The notes: generated from the letters alone by a model not told the origin. Counted from the stretch's first letter, positions 35,739 to 44,548 are shown. The stretch is DNA of 64,000 nt from Collinsella sp. (GCA_019419525.1 DXZU01000010.1:1-64000); one strand, 5' to 3'. Numbers and translations are program-made.

Positions 35739-36185
35739 ATGCAACGCGTACTGTTTATCTGCTATGGGAACATCTGCCGCTCGACGATGGCCGAGTCGGT
35801 GTTTACCGAGCTGGTGCACCGCGCCGGGCGCGCGGGCGAGTTTGTCATCGATTCCGCAGCGACCTCAACTGAGGAGATTGGCAACCCGCCGCACCACGGT
35901 ACCGTTGCCAAGCTACGCGAGGCCGGAATTCCCATCGTCGCACATCGCGCACGTCAGGTGCGTCGCGCGGAGTATGGCGACTGGGATCGCATTGTCTATA
36001 TGGATGCCGAGAACGCGCGCAGCCTGCGTCGCATCTTTGGCGACGACCCCGACGGCAAGATTTCGCGCTTGCTCGATTGGACCGAGCGTCCCGGCGACGT
36101 GGCCGATCCCTGGTACACCGGCAATTTCGATGCCACCTACCGCGATGTGCTCGACGGTTGCACCGCTATGCTCGAGCAACTGTAG
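35739..36185 (+). CDS. Low-molecular-weight protein-tyrosine-phosphatase
   Basis: Cytoplasmic phosphatase with the active-site loop CYGNICRS at the N-terminus (C-X5-R) and the general-acid aspartate in the DPWYTG loop near residue 125. The family dephosphorylates tyrosine kinases of polymer export or protein arginine phosphate. The ATG at 35739 has AAAGGA upstream. It follows the MFS gene by about 50 bases and may share its transcript. Confidence 0.93.
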   Translation: MQRVLFICYGNICRSTMAESVFTELVHRAGRAGEFVIDSAATSTEEIGNPPHHGTVAKLREAGIPIVAHRARQVRRAEYGDWDRIVYMDAENARSLRRIFGDDPDGKISRLLDWTERPGDVADPWYTGNFDATYRDVLDGCTAMLEQL

Positions 36186-36222
36186 GAAAGCGAGGTCGCA
36201 GGCCACGCCTTCGGCGCGAAAC

Positions 36223-36316
36223 GAGCGTGGATAATCTCCCGCATGAAAAATGAGCGTGGATTATCTCCCACTTTGAGCATTCAAGTGCGCTCTAAACGGG
36301 AGAAAATCCACGCTCA
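36223..36316. repeat. GAGCGTGGATWATCTCCC repeat: two direct copies and one inverted copy
   Basis: Direct copies at 36223-36240 and 36251-36269 and an inverted copy at 36298-36316. The last two form a 19-bp stem (one mismatch) with an inner GAGC/GCTC helix. The inverted arm ends one base before the TAG stop (36318) of the TIGR04076 gene on the minus strand. Confidence 0.75.
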
Positions 36317-36317
36317 C

Positions 36318-36647
36318 CTATTCGTCGACGATCTCGGCAAGCCAGACGTTGAGGGTGTCGACCTCGGGGCAGCAGAACTTTGCCGTACCGGGCTCGTTTC
36401 CAGGCACGGTTCCGCCGTAGCGCAGGATATCGATATAGGGAAAGCCCACGTGGCAGGCCATGGAGCACATCTTGCCGCGATCGCGGTCGAAGTCAAAAAC
36501 GTCGCCCGGCTTGTGACCGTGGTGGCAGCGGCACGTCCCCAGCTGGTCCACGCAGCTCACGCGGATACGCGGCCGCTTGCCACGCGGCGCGCCGAGCGGC
36601 CTGTTCTCGCCCGCAGGCTTGACGCCGTCCTCGCCAGCATTACTCAT
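36318..36647 (-). CDS. TIGR04076 family protein
   Basis: Small cysteine-rich cytoplasmic protein. The pattern CRCHHGHKPGDVFDF, a cysteine pair region KMCSMACHVGFPYIDILRYGG and a C-terminal FCCPEVDTLNVWLAEI fits the TIGR04076 family as I remember it: Cys/His, then GD.F, then C..A..., YGG, and a CP. Function is unknown. Its ATG (36647) overlaps the TAA stop of the pyridoxal kinase gene, so it is translationally coupled to it. Confidence 0.75.
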   Translation of the reverse strand: MSNAGEDGVKPAGENRPLGAPRGKRPRIRVSCVDQLGTCRCHHGHKPGDVFDFDRDRGKMCSMACHVGFPYIDILRYGGTVPGNEPGTAKFCCPEVDTLNVWLAEIVDE

Positions 36648-37464
36648 GGTCAATCACATCCAGGCAGGCCTCGATGGGAAGGCCAGCCGACTTGTCCTCT
36701 TGGTCGGCATTGCGCTCGATAAGCTCAGCCACCACACGCATGGCATCGGACGTCGCGCGCTGCAGACTCCAGCCTGCCATAACGCGGCCGACGAGCACCG
36801 CCGAGAACGTGTCGCCCGTGCCCGGGAAATAGACCGGAATCAGGTCAAAGGGAATCGTGAAGTACTCCCCCGCCACATAGTCGTAACCGATAACCGCGTT
36901 CGTGCCATTGACCACGGCGCTCGTAATGACCACCGATTTGGCACCCAGCTCGCGCACGGCGTCCACAAGGGCGCGGGCCTCATCGGGCGTGATCTGCTCT
37001 GCAATAGGCGTATCGGTGAGCAGACAGGCCTCGGTGTAGTTGGGCACCGCGTAATCGGCGCACTCGAGCAGGTGCCTCATGAGACCGATCGTGGACTCGG
37101 GCACGCCCGCATAGAGCTTGCCGTTGTCACCCATGATGGGATCGACGAACACCTTGGTGCCCTTTTGCCCGCGGCGGTGGCAAAAGTCCGAGATGATACG
37201 CGTCTCTTCCTCGGTCACGATAAAGCCGGTCGAGATGGCGTCGAACTCAAAGCCGAGCTCCTCCCAGATGGCAAGACTCTGACGCACGTACTCCGTGGTG
37301 TCGTGGATGTAGAACTTGGGATAGTTGAGCGTATCGGACACAAGCGCCGTCGGCAGATTGTGGATACGGTAACCCATGTGCGACAGCACCGGCAGCATGG
37401 CGGAAAGCGCGACCTTGCCGTAACCGCACATATCGTTAATCAGCAGCAGCTGAGTATTCTTCAT
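36640..37464 (-). CDS. Pyridoxal/pyridoxamine kinase (PfkB-like, PdxY type)
   Basis: Phosphorylates vitamin B6 vitamers in the salvage pathway. The C-terminal ATP site PGTGDTFSAVLVG carries the catalytic aspartate; FVDPIMGDNGKLYAG and the NYTEACLLT motif are typical of PdxK/PdxY. The N-terminus INDMCGYGKVALSAMLPVLS matches PdxY relatives. The ATG at 37464 has AAGGGAGA upstream. It heads a two-gene unit with the TIGR04076 gene. Confidence 0.9.
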   Translation of the reverse strand: MKNTQLLLINDMCGYGKVALSAMLPVLSHMGYRIHNLPTALVSDTLNYPKFYIHDTTEYVRQSLAIWEELGFEFDAISTGFIVTEEETRIISDFCHRRGQKGTKVFVDPIMGDNGKLYAGVPESTIGLMRHLLECADYAVPNYTEACLLTDTPIAEQITPDEARALVDAVRELGAKSVVITSAVVNGTNAVIGYDYVAGEYFTIPFDLIPVYFPGTGDTFSAVLVGRVMAGWSLQRATSDAMRVVAELIERNADQEDKSAGLPIEACLDVIDHE

Positions 37465-37644
37465 GAGGGTCTCCCTTGGTTCGGGCACGGCGCAGCAGCG
37501 CCACAGTGCGACTAAGTGTAGCGCAGGAGGCGTTGTGGGCGGGCGGTGGCGCCGTGGAGGTCAAATTGTTGCGGAAAGGTTTCGGAAATGGGGGCTGTTT
37601 GCTCCATAGCGGCCTAGTTGATGCTACTCATATAGCTCCATTTC
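37465..37644. other. Upstream region of pyridoxal kinase gene
   Basis: First part of a 560-base gap between the kinase and MarR genes. I see no gene in it; the rest of the gap is filled by the two repeat elements and the MarR promoter. Confidence 0.5.
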
Positions 37645-37796
37645 AAAACTATGCCTATTTACTACGTTTAACCGCCCGCCTCCAACCACAGCGAATTTCT
37701 CTCCAACAAAACCGCAGGTAGATAGCTTGCGTTTTTTCAGAAACAGCTGTTGTGGTCAGCGATGCTGGATTCATCGTAGTAATTAGGCATAGTTTT
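37645..37796. repeat. Terminal-inverted-repeat element, copy A (about 152 bp)
   Basis: 22-bp ends starting AAAACTATGCCTA and finishing with its complement, with one mismatch (37645-37666 and 37775-37796). The interior contains the motif CCGCAGGTAGATAGCTTGCG. A second copy with diverged but matching ends is at 47152-47309. It has no reading frame and could be a MITE or a structured RNA. Confidence 0.75.
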
Positions 37797-37928
37797 TGGC
37801 AAGGCCGCTTCGAAAGGCATCATCGCAGCCCAAAACGATACCTTTTCCTTCGTCCCCAAGGGATCAGATTGCCGCTTAGGAGCGTTTGCAGCGTCGAGCG
37901 GTTACGGCGTTTGGTAAAACGCCGTAAC
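37797..37928. repeat. Diverged relative of the structured 3'-end element (copy 4)
   Basis: Shares TTTTTGGCAAGGCCGC, the GATTGCCGCT and TTTGCAGCGTCGAGCGGTTACG blocks, and a terminal hairpin GTTACGGCGTTT/complement (37901-37928, loop GGTA). The middle is rearranged, and no minus-strand gene ends next to it. The hairpin helix differs from copies 1 and 2 by paired changes. Confidence 0.55.
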
Positions 37929-37945
37929 TTAATAAGTTTGGTACC

Positions 37946-38008
37946 TTGACATTTATTTCTTGCACTCCTAAATTAGTTAGGCACAAAACAATTGCACTAC
38001 CTAACTAA
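37946..38008 (+). promoter_or_regulatory. MarR-ABC promoter with 9-bp inverted-repeat operator
   Basis: TTGACA (37946-37951) and TAAATT (37969-37974) are 17 bases apart. A perfect inverted repeat, TTAGTTAGG (37973-37981) and CCTAACTAA (38000-38008), spans the predicted start site; each arm is preceded by or near a TTGCACT motif. This is a likely autorepression site for the MarR protein. Confidence 0.7.
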
Positions 38009-38024
38009 AGAAAGGAGCGACACC

Positions 38025-38531
38025 ATGTGCGATGACCACATCGGCCTCTGCCCCCACACGCCGGGCGGCGACCCCCATGAACCCGCAGATGCGCCCGCGG
38101 CACAGTCCCAATCAGACGCGCTCGCCAAGCACATCCTAAACGGGCTGGGCTTCTGCGGCCACTTTCTGCACTTTCACGGCGGCGGCGCCTCGGGAAAGGC
38201 CCCCATCGTCTGCTTGCTCGCCAAGCAGCCAAACGGCGAGATGTCACAGCAGGAACTAGGCCTGCACTTTGATCTTAAGCCCGGTTCGCTTTCCGAGATT
38301 CTCTCCAAGATCGAATGCGCCGGCCTTATCGAGCGCAGCCGCAATCCCAAAGACCGGCGGCAGCTCACCATTCGCCTGACCGAAGCGGGATGGGAAAAGG
38401 CCCACGTAGAGCAGGCGGCCCGCATTCGCTTTAGAGAGCAGGCCTTTAGCGCGCTCACCCATGACGAGCGCGAGGACCTCGCCGAAATGCTCGATAAAAT
38501 CCGCGTAACCTGGGAGGAACTGGATGATTAA
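38025..38531 (+). CDS. MarR family transcriptional regulator
   Basis: Winged-helix repressor. The DNA-binding part is MSQQELGLHFDLKPGSLSEILSKIECAGLIERS with the wing NPKDRRQLTIRLTEAG; helices on both ends form the dimer. A 45-residue His- and Cys-containing N-terminal tail (MCDDHIGLCPHTPGG) is unusual and might bind a metal or sense redox (inference). ATG at 38025 has AAAGGAG. Its last codons overlap the start of the ABC gene, so it should control that exporter. Confidence 0.92.
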   Translation: MCDDHIGLCPHTPGGDPHEPADAPAAQSQSDALAKHILNGLGFCGHFLHFHGGGASGKAPIVCLLAKQPNGEMSQQELGLHFDLKPGSLSEILSKIECAGLIERSRNPKDRRQLTIRLTEAGWEKAHVEQAARIRFREQAFSALTHDEREDLAEMLDKIRVTWEELDD

Positions 38532-40338
38532 AACCCTCATGGGAAGCATCCGCGACTATATGAAAGTCACCGTTGCCACGCCGCTGCTCGTGCTTGGCGA
38601 GGTGCTCTGCGAGATGCTGATTCCATTTATCACCGCCAACCTGATCGACGCCATCAAAGACGGCGCCACCGTAGCCGAGATGCTTCCCACCGCGGGCCTT
38701 TTGGTGCTCATCGCGCTGACATCGCTTGCTTTTGGCGCCGCGGCAGGCGTCACCTGCAGCCATGCGAGCTGCGGCTTCGCCAAGAACCTGCGTCACGACC
38801 TGTTCTACAAAATCCAGACGTTCAGCTTTGCCAACATCGATGAGTTCTCGAGCTCCTCGCTCGTCACGCGCCTGACCACCGACATCAACAACGTGCAGCA
38901 GGCCTTTATGATGATCATCCGTATCGCAGTGCGCGCGCCGCTGGTATTGATCTTCGCCTTTACCATGGCGTTTATCATGGGCGGCAGCGTCGCCATGGTC
39001 TACCTGGTCATCATTCCGCTGCTGGGCTTTGGGCTGTTCTTTATCATCTTTAAGGTGCGTCCCATCTTCTCGCGCGTGTTCCACAAGTACGATGCCCTTA
39101 ACGAGTCCGTCGAGGAAAACGTCACCGGCATGCGCGTGGTTAAGAGCTACGTACGCGAAGACTTTGAGAAGGAGAAGTTCGCGACCGCCGCGCGCGACGT
39201 CCAGATGGACTTCACCCGCGCCGAGAAGCTGCTCGCCTTTAACAACCCCATGATGAACATCTGCGTCAACGGCGCGTTTGTCGTCATCATCTACCTGGGC
39301 TCCAAGCTCATCATCACGAGCCAGGGCACGCTGTTCGACGTGGGCCAGCTCTCCTCGACCTTTACCTATGGTTTCCAGATTCTCATGAGCCTGATGCAGC
39401 TGTCGATGATCTTTGTCATGGTGACCATGGCCGACGAATCGGCACACCGCATTGCCGAGGTGCTGGCCGCCGAGCCCACGATCGCCGATCCCGCCGAGCC
39501 CGTGCTCGAGGTTGCCGACGGTTCCATCGACTTTGACCACGTGAGCTTTAAGTATTCCAAGCATGCGAAGCGCCAGGCGCTCGACGATATCGACCTGCAC
39601 ATTACGAGCGGCGAGACCATCGGCATCATCGGCGGCACCGGCTCGGCCAAGTCCACGCTCGTTAACCTCATCGCCCGCCTGTACGACACCACCGAAGGCG
39701 CTGTGCGCGTGGGCGGCGTGGACGTGCGCGACTACGACCTGGACGCGCTGCGTCACCAGGTCGCCATGGTGCTGCAGAAAAACGTGCTGTTTAGCGGCAC
39801 CATCGCCGAGAACCTGCGTTGGGGCGACCCGAACGCCACCGACGAGGAAGTCCGCGAGGCAGCGCATCTGGCCTGCGCCGACGAGTTTGTCGACGGTTTC
39901 CCCAAGGGCTACGACACCTGGATCGAACAGGGCGGCTCTAATGTTTCGGGCGGTCAGAAGCAGCGCCTGTGCATTGCACGCGCCCTGCTGCGTCGCCCCA
40001 AGATCTTGATCCTGGACGACTCCACCAGCGCCGTCGACACCAAGACCGACGCAAAGATCCGCGCAGGACTGGCAAGCTATCTGCCCAACACGACCAAGCT
40101 CATCATCGCCCAGCGCATCAGCTCCGTGCAGGACGCAGACCGTATCATCGTCATGGAGGGCGGCCGTATCGCGCAGATCGGCAACCATGACGAGCTGCTT
40201 AAAACAAGCGAGATCTACCGCGAGACCTTCACCTCGCAAAACAAGATGAGCGCCGAGGGCGAAGGGGCCGTCGAGGCCGACACCGAGGCATCCGCAACGC
40301 AAGCTCAGACTCAGGAAGGAGGCGAGGCACATGAGTAA
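38524..40338 (+). CDS. ABC exporter half-transporter, degenerate nucleotide site
   Basis: Six-helix membrane domain (residues 1-320) fused to an ATPase domain. Two key residues deviate: Walker A is GGTGSAKST (Ala replacing the last Gly) and Walker B is ILILDDSTSAVD (Asp at the catalytic Glu position). The signature is canonical (VSGGQKQR) and the switch His is replaced (IIAQRIS). This fits the degenerate partner of heterodimeric exporters such as BmrCD or TM287/288. Overlaps MarR gene by 8 bases and the next ABC gene by 8 bases. Confidence 0.95.
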   Translation: MIKTLMGSIRDYMKVTVATPLLVLGEVLCEMLIPFITANLIDAIKDGATVAEMLPTAGLLVLIALTSLAFGAAAGVTCSHASCGFAKNLRHDLFYKIQTFSFANIDEFSSSSLVTRLTTDINNVQQAFMMIIRIAVRAPLVLIFAFTMAFIMGGSVAMVYLVIIPLLGFGLFFIIFKVRPIFSRVFHKYDALNESVEENVTGMRVVKSYVREDFEKEKFATAARDVQMDFTRAEKLLAFNNPMMNICVNGAFVVIIYLGSKLIITSQGTLFDVGQLSSTFTYGFQILMSLMQLSMIFVMVTMADESAHRIAEVLAAEPTIADPAEPVLEVADGSIDFDHVSFKYSKHAKRQALDDIDLHITSGETIGIIGGTGSAKSTLVNLIARLYDTTEGAVRVGGVDVRDYDLDALRHQVAMVLQKNVLFSGTIAENLRWGDPNATDEEVREAAHLACADEFVDGFPKGYDTWIEQGGSNVSGGQKQRLCIARALLRRPKILILDDSTSAVDTKTDAKIRAGLASYLPNTTKLIIAQRISSVQDADRIIVMEGGRIAQIGNHDELLKTSEIYRETFTSQNKMSAEGEGAVEADTEASATQAQTQEGGEAHE

Positions 40339-42250
40339 GGCAACGACCGCCGAGCGCGCGCTCAACCGCAAGGGCGGCACCATGTCGCGCCTCATCAAGA
40401 CGCTCTTTGGCTTCTATCCCATGCTTTTGCCCCTCGTCGTCGCCGGCGTGGTGCTCTGCGCCATCATCAACTCCATCGGCGCGACCTTCCTGCAGAGCGC
40501 CCTGCAAATTATTGGCGAATCGTGGCAGTCGGGCGATTGGGAAGCCGCGCAGCCCAAGATCGCACAGCTCGTGACCACCCTCGCCTGCATCTACGGCGTC
40601 GGCGTCCTGTCCTCGCTCTTCTGGAACCGCGCCATGGCTATCGTCACGCAGGGCTCGCTCGAGAAGCTGCGCGAGATGATGTTCAACCGCATGCAGGACC
40701 TGCCGATCCGCTACTTCGACACGCACCAGCGCGGCGATATCATGAGCCACTACACCAACGACATCGACACGCTGCGTCAGATGATCAGCCAGTCGCTGCC
40801 CAACCTGCTCATGACGATCATCATCATCGTCACGGTGTTCTTTATCATGCTGTACTACAGCGTGTGGATGTGCCTGGTCATCATCGCCGGCGTCGCCTTT
40901 ATGACCTTTATGACCAAGCTGCTCGGCTCCAACTCCGCGCGCTTCTTCATTGCGCAGCAGACCGAGCTCGGCGTGGTCGAGGGCCATATCGAGGAGGTCA
41001 TGAACGGCCAGAAGGTCGTCAAGGCGTTCTGCCACGAGTCTGCCGCCGAGGCCGATTTTGACGAGCGCAACGAAAAGCTCTTCGAGGTCTCCCAGAAGGC
41101 CAACATGTACGCCAACATCCTCATGCCCATCCTTATGAACCTGGGCAACCTGCTCTACGTGCTGGTCGCACTGGCGGGCGGCATTTTCCTGGCGCTGGGC
41201 GTGCCCAACCTGAGCATCTCGGGCATGGCGCTGTCCATCGCCGTCGTGGTGCCGTTCCTCAACATGACCAAGCAGTTCTGCGGACAGATCGGCCAGATCT
41301 CACAGCAGATCAACGCCGTGGTCATGGGCCTCGCCGGCGCCGACCGCATCTTTGAGCTCATCGACGAGGAGCCCGAAGCCGACGAAGGCTACGTGACGCT
41401 CGTCAACGCGCAGGTGAACCCCGAGACCTGGCAGTTCGAGGAGGCTGACCACCACACCGGCATGTGGGCATGGAAACATCCGCACCGCGCAACCGGCGAG
41501 ATCGAGTACGTGCCGCTGCGCGGCGACCTGGTCATGGACAACGTCGACTTTGGCTACACGCCCGACCACGAGGTGCTGCACGGCGTGTCCGTGTTTGCCA
41601 AGCCGGGCCAGAAGGTCGCGTTTGTCGGCGCCACCGGTGCCGGCAAGACGACCATCACCAACCTCATCAACCGCTTCTATGACATTGCCGACGGCAAGAT
41701 CCGCTACGACGGCATCAACGTCAACAAGATCCGCAAGGCCGACCTGCGCCGCTCGCTGGGCGTCGTGCTACAGGACGTGAACCTGTTCACCGGCACCGTG
41801 ATGGATAACATCCGCTACGGAAACCTGGACGCCACCGACGAGGAGTGCATCGCGGCGGCCAAGCTCGCGGGCGCGGACGACTTTATCACCCGCCTGCCCG
41901 AGGGCTACGACACCATGCTCACCGGCAACGGCGCACAGCTGTCGCAGGGCCAGCGCCAGCTGATTTCGATCGCACGCGCCGCCGTCGCCGATCCGCCGGC
42001 AATGATTCTGGACGAGGCCACGAGCTCCATCGACACCCGCACCGAGGCTATCGTGCAAGCCGGCATGGATAAGCTCATGGAGGGCCGCACGACGTTTGTC
42101 ATCGCGCACCGCCTGTCCACCGTGCGCAACTCCGACGCGATCATCTGCCTGGACCACGGCCGCATCATCGAGCGCGGCAACCACGACGAGCTGATTGCCA
42201 AGCGCGGGTACTACTACCAGCTGTACACGGGAGCGTTTGAGCTGGAGTAG
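40331..42250 (+). CDS. ABC exporter half-transporter, catalytic partner
   Basis: Second half of the heterodimer. The ATPase domain has Walker A GATGAGKTT, Walker B AMILDEATSSID with the catalytic glutamate, and the switch histidine in VIAHRLST, while the signature is the weakened LSQGQRQ. So the complete catalytic site would form from this Walker A/B and the canonical signature of the partner. A segment of about 30 residues before the ATPase domain (QFEEADHHTGMWAWKHPHRATG) is an insertion seen in related Firmicute/actinobacterial exporters. Substrate unknown, possibly drugs or peptides. Confidence 0.95.
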   Translation: MSKATTAERALNRKGGTMSRLIKTLFGFYPMLLPLVVAGVVLCAIINSIGATFLQSALQIIGESWQSGDWEAAQPKIAQLVTTLACIYGVGVLSSLFWNRAMAIVTQGSLEKLREMMFNRMQDLPIRYFDTHQRGDIMSHYTNDIDTLRQMISQSLPNLLMTIIIIVTVFFIMLYYSVWMCLVIIAGVAFMTFMTKLLGSNSARFFIAQQTELGVVEGHIEEVMNGQKVVKAFCHESAAEADFDERNEKLFEVSQKANMYANILMPILMNLGNLLYVLVALAGGIFLALGVPNLSISGMALSIAVVVPFLNMTKQFCGQIGQISQQINAVVMGLAGADRIFELIDEEPEADEGYVTLVNAQVNPETWQFEEADHHTGMWAWKHPHRATGEIEYVPLRGDLVMDNVDFGYTPDHEVLHGVSVFAKPGQKVAFVGATGAGKTTITNLINRFYDIADGKIRYDGINVNKIRKADLRRSLGVVLQDVNLFTGTVMDNIRYGNLDATDEECIAAAKLAGADDFITRLPEGYDTMLTGNGAQLSQGQRQLISIARAAVADPPAMILDEATSSIDTRTEAIVQAGMDKLMEGRTTFVIAHRLSTVRNSDAIICLDHGRIIERGNHDELIAKRGYYYQLYTGAFELE

Positions 42251-42264
42251 GAACGGTTACTGAC

Positions 42265-42370
42265 GGAGGGTGCCCCGGGGCGGCGGGGTAATTCCTCCGT
42301 GCTCAAACATTCTCGCTTCGCTGCGAAACTGCGCGCGGAGGAAATACCCCGCCGCCCCGGGGCACCCTCC
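42265..42370. repeat. 35-bp-arm hairpin element after ABC operon
   Basis: Arms at 42265-42299 and 42336-42370 begin GGAGGGTGCCCCGGGGCGGC and match with one mismatch; the 36-base loop contains CGCTTCGCTGCG. It starts 14 bases after the ABC stop codon. Such a long perfect GC stem is not a normal terminator. Confidence 0.8.
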
Positions 42371-42413
42371 TGCGCGCAATCAGCCCGTTGTTTAAAACGG
42401 AATAAAGGTTAGT

Positions 42414-42448
42414 GAGGCCCTGGCCGTTTGGCCAGGGCCTCGTTTTGT
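42414..42448 (+). terminator. Rho-independent terminator of the MarR-ABC operon
   Basis: GAGGCCCTGGCC and GGCCAGGGCCTC perfect arms around GTTT, followed by GTTTTGTT. Confidence 0.92.
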
Positions 42449-42540
42449 TAGTCTTTTTGGGACGGGGCTTTTTGACTACTTTGAGGGTGCGCAGGCAGGG
42501 CGGCAAAAGTAGCTAAAAAAGCCCCGTCCCAAAAAGACTA
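42449..42540. repeat. Long inverted repeat after LysR gene
   Basis: Arms at 42449-42473 and 42515-42540 begin TAGTCTTTTTGGGACGGGGC and its complement; a second helix, GACTACTTT with AAAAGTAGC, lies inside. It ends 15 bases before the LysR stop and could terminate that gene on the minus strand. Together with the elements at 42265 and 42414 it fills the whole 42251-42555 gap. Confidence 0.75.
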
Positions 42541-42555
42541 CCCGCGCCAAATGAG

Positions 42556-43434
42556 CTAGTTGAGGAGTTGGGCCATGGCGTTGACGAATTTTTGTACTTG
42601 GAGGGTTGGCTCGAGCGGGTAGTGCAAGAAGACCGGCACCTCGCGGCCGCATAGAAACGGCACGCCCACAAAGGCCGGATGCACCCCCGACCATGCGCCG
42701 CAGGTGAGCACCGCGTCGCCCTTTTCCTCGGCTTCGTTAAAGAGCGCAAAGTCAAAACTGTCCACGTCGATCACGTCCACGCCGCCATCGGCCAAAAGAT
42801 CGATGCGCAGGCTGTCCATGGCGTCGTTGCCGTGGCGCAGTACGCGCAGACGCATACCCTCCAAGTCGGCAACCGTAATGCGATTCTTGCGCGCCAGCGG
42901 GCTCGTGCGCGGCAGATCGATATAAAACGGCACGTTGACAATGCGGAGCTTTTGGCAGGCATCACCCCAGCGTGGGGTAGAAAAACTCGATTGCACCACA
43001 TCGACCTCGCGGCCCAAGCTACGCATGACGGTCTCGCGCTCGTCGTAGAGATCGCTTACCGGCACGATTTCAAATCGCAGCGACGGTTCCAGATCGTGGA
43101 TGCCCGACCACATCGACAGCGTTTGGCGCCCCGGGCACATCATCGACACGCCCAGGCGCACGGCACCGCCATCGCCCGCCGCGCGTCGGGCACGGCGCAG
43201 CGCGTCCTCGGACTGCCGCATGATCGAGCGCGCGTCGTCCACCAGCAGCGCGCCGGCCGGCGTCACTTTGACGCCCGAGTGCGAGCGTTCGAACAGCGTG
43301 ATGCCGAACTCGGCCTCGAAGCCCGACACCTGCTTGACGAGCGCCGGAGTCGACACGCGCAATTGTGCCGCCGCACGCGAGAAGCTTCCCAGCTCCGCAG
43401 CGGCCGATATGGCCTCAAGTCGTCGATCGTACAC
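42556..43434 (-). CDS. LysR family transcriptional regulator
   Basis: N-terminal winged helix (LEAISAAAELGSFSRAAAQLRVSTPALVKQVSGFEAEFG, then TPAGALLVDDAR) and a type-2 periplasmic-binding-like effector domain. It is transcribed away from the SDR/OFA/Gfo-Idh genes and is their likely regulator. The start is probably a GTG at 43434 with GGGAG upstream; an ATG at 43467 would add 11 residues. Confidence 0.9.
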   Translation of the reverse strand: MYDRRLEAISAAAELGSFSRAAAQLRVSTPALVKQVSGFEAEFGITLFERSHSGVKVTPAGALLVDDARSIMRQSEDALRRARRAAGDGGAVRLGVSMMCPGRQTLSMWSGIHDLEPSLRFEIVPVSDLYDERETVMRSLGREVDVVQSSFSTPRWGDACQKLRIVNVPFYIDLPRTSPLARKNRITVADLEGMRLRVLRHGNDAMDSLRIDLLADGGVDVIDVDSFDFALFNEAEEKGDAVLTCGAWSGVHPAFVGVPFLCGREVPVFLHYPLEPTLQVQKFVNAMAQLLN

Positions 43435-43516
43435 GTCAATCTCCCGTTTTTGCGCCCGTGGCCACATGGTGCCACAGGAGGTTGTTTTCGCAGGTCATGC
43501 GTTCAATTGAGAATAA

Positions 43517-43531
43517 ACTGCATCGCACAGT
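43517..43531. promoter_or_regulatory. Possible LysR-type box
   Basis: ACTG-CATCGCA-CAGT fits a T-N11-A interrupted dyad in the divergent region between the LysR gene and the SDR gene. Weak evidence. Confidence 0.3.
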
Positions 43532-43614
43532 GTAAACCTATGGTTAACGCCATTCTACAAATATGCAATTCACCTGCGCAAATGCAAAGCATACGATAAC
43601 CAGCGAAAACCACG

Positions 43615-43639
43615 TGGGTCGATTAATGGGAGCGACCCA
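43615..43639 (+). promoter_or_regulatory. Small hairpin in the SDR gene leader
   Basis: TGGGTCG and CGACCCA arms spaced by 11 bases, 27 bases before the start codon. It may stabilise or regulate the leader. Confidence 0.35.
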
Positions 43640-43666
43640 CCGGGAGGCACAAGAAGGGAAGTTCCT

Positions 43667-44548
43667 ATGAGCAATTGGCTTAAGCTCGAGGGCGATGTCT
43701 GCGCCGTGACCGGCGCACTCGGCGGTATGGGCGTCGAGATTTGTCGCGAGTTCGCCCGCAATGGCGCCAACGTCGTCATGCTCGACCTAGACGAGGAGAA
43801 GGTCAAGGCCGCAGCCGCCGACCTCGCCGCCGAGTTTGGCATCCACGCCGAAGGCTATAAGATGAACGCCACCGACGAGGCCGAGGTTCAGGCCGCCGTC
43901 GATGCCACCATCGCCGACTTCGGCCGCGTCGACGTTCTCGTCAACACCGCCGGCATCCTGCGCTTCGCAGCCATGGAGGACCTGCCGCTGAGCGACTGGG
44001 AGCAGGTGCTCAACGTCAACCTCACCGGCTACTTCATCACCTCGCAGCGCTTTGGTCGCGAGATGATCAAGGCCGGCCAGGGCCGTCTGGTGCACATCTC
44101 GACCGTCGCCAGTCACTCCCCCGAAACGTTCTCGGGCGTGTACAGCTCCACCAAGGCGGGCGTCAACATGATGTCCAAGATGCTGGCTGCCGAGTGGGGT
44201 CCCTACGGCGTGCGCTCCAACTGCGTCGAGCCCTGCTTCGTCAAGACCCCCATGTCGGCAAGCTTTTACGCCGATCCCGAGGTCGAGAAGAGCCGCAGCC
44301 GCCTCATCGCCACGCGTCGCATCGGCGAGGTCAGCGATATCGCCAACGCCGTCATGTTCCTGGCGTCCACGCGCTCAGACTTTACCACCGGCGACGCCAT
44401 CAAGGTCGACGGCGGCTTCTCCAACATGATGGGCGACCTCACCGCCAAGCCCGGTGGCCGCCGCGCATACGCCGACAACTACCTCAAGAACGAGGGTGTC
44501 GAGCTCTGGTCCGATGAGTCCGGCGTCGCCAAGCCGACCGACCAGTAA
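43667..44548 (+). CDS. Short-chain dehydrogenase/reductase
   Basis: Classical SDR that oxidises or reduces an alcohol/ketone with NAD(P). The cofactor motif is TGALGGMG, followed by D-L-D after strand 2 (prefers NAD, inference), NTAG, the catalytic Ser in HISTVAS and YSSTK. A 30-residue C-terminal extension (PGGRRAYADNYLKNEG) goes beyond the usual 250-residue length. First gene of a three-gene set with transporter and Gfo/Idh oxidoreductase. Confidence 0.93.
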   Translation: MSNWLKLEGDVCAVTGALGGMGVEICREFARNGANVVMLDLDEEKVKAAAADLAAEFGIHAEGYKMNATDEAEVQAAVDATIADFGRVDVLVNTAGILRFAAMEDLPLSDWEQVLNVNLTGYFITSQRFGREMIKAGQGRLVHISTVASHSPETFSGVYSSTKAGVNMMSKMLAAEWGPYGVRSNCVEPCFVKTPMSASFYADPEVEKSRSRLIATRRIGEVSDIANAVMFLASTRSDFTTGDAIKVDGGFSNMMGDLTAKPGGRRAYADNYLKNEGVELWSDESGVAKPTDQ

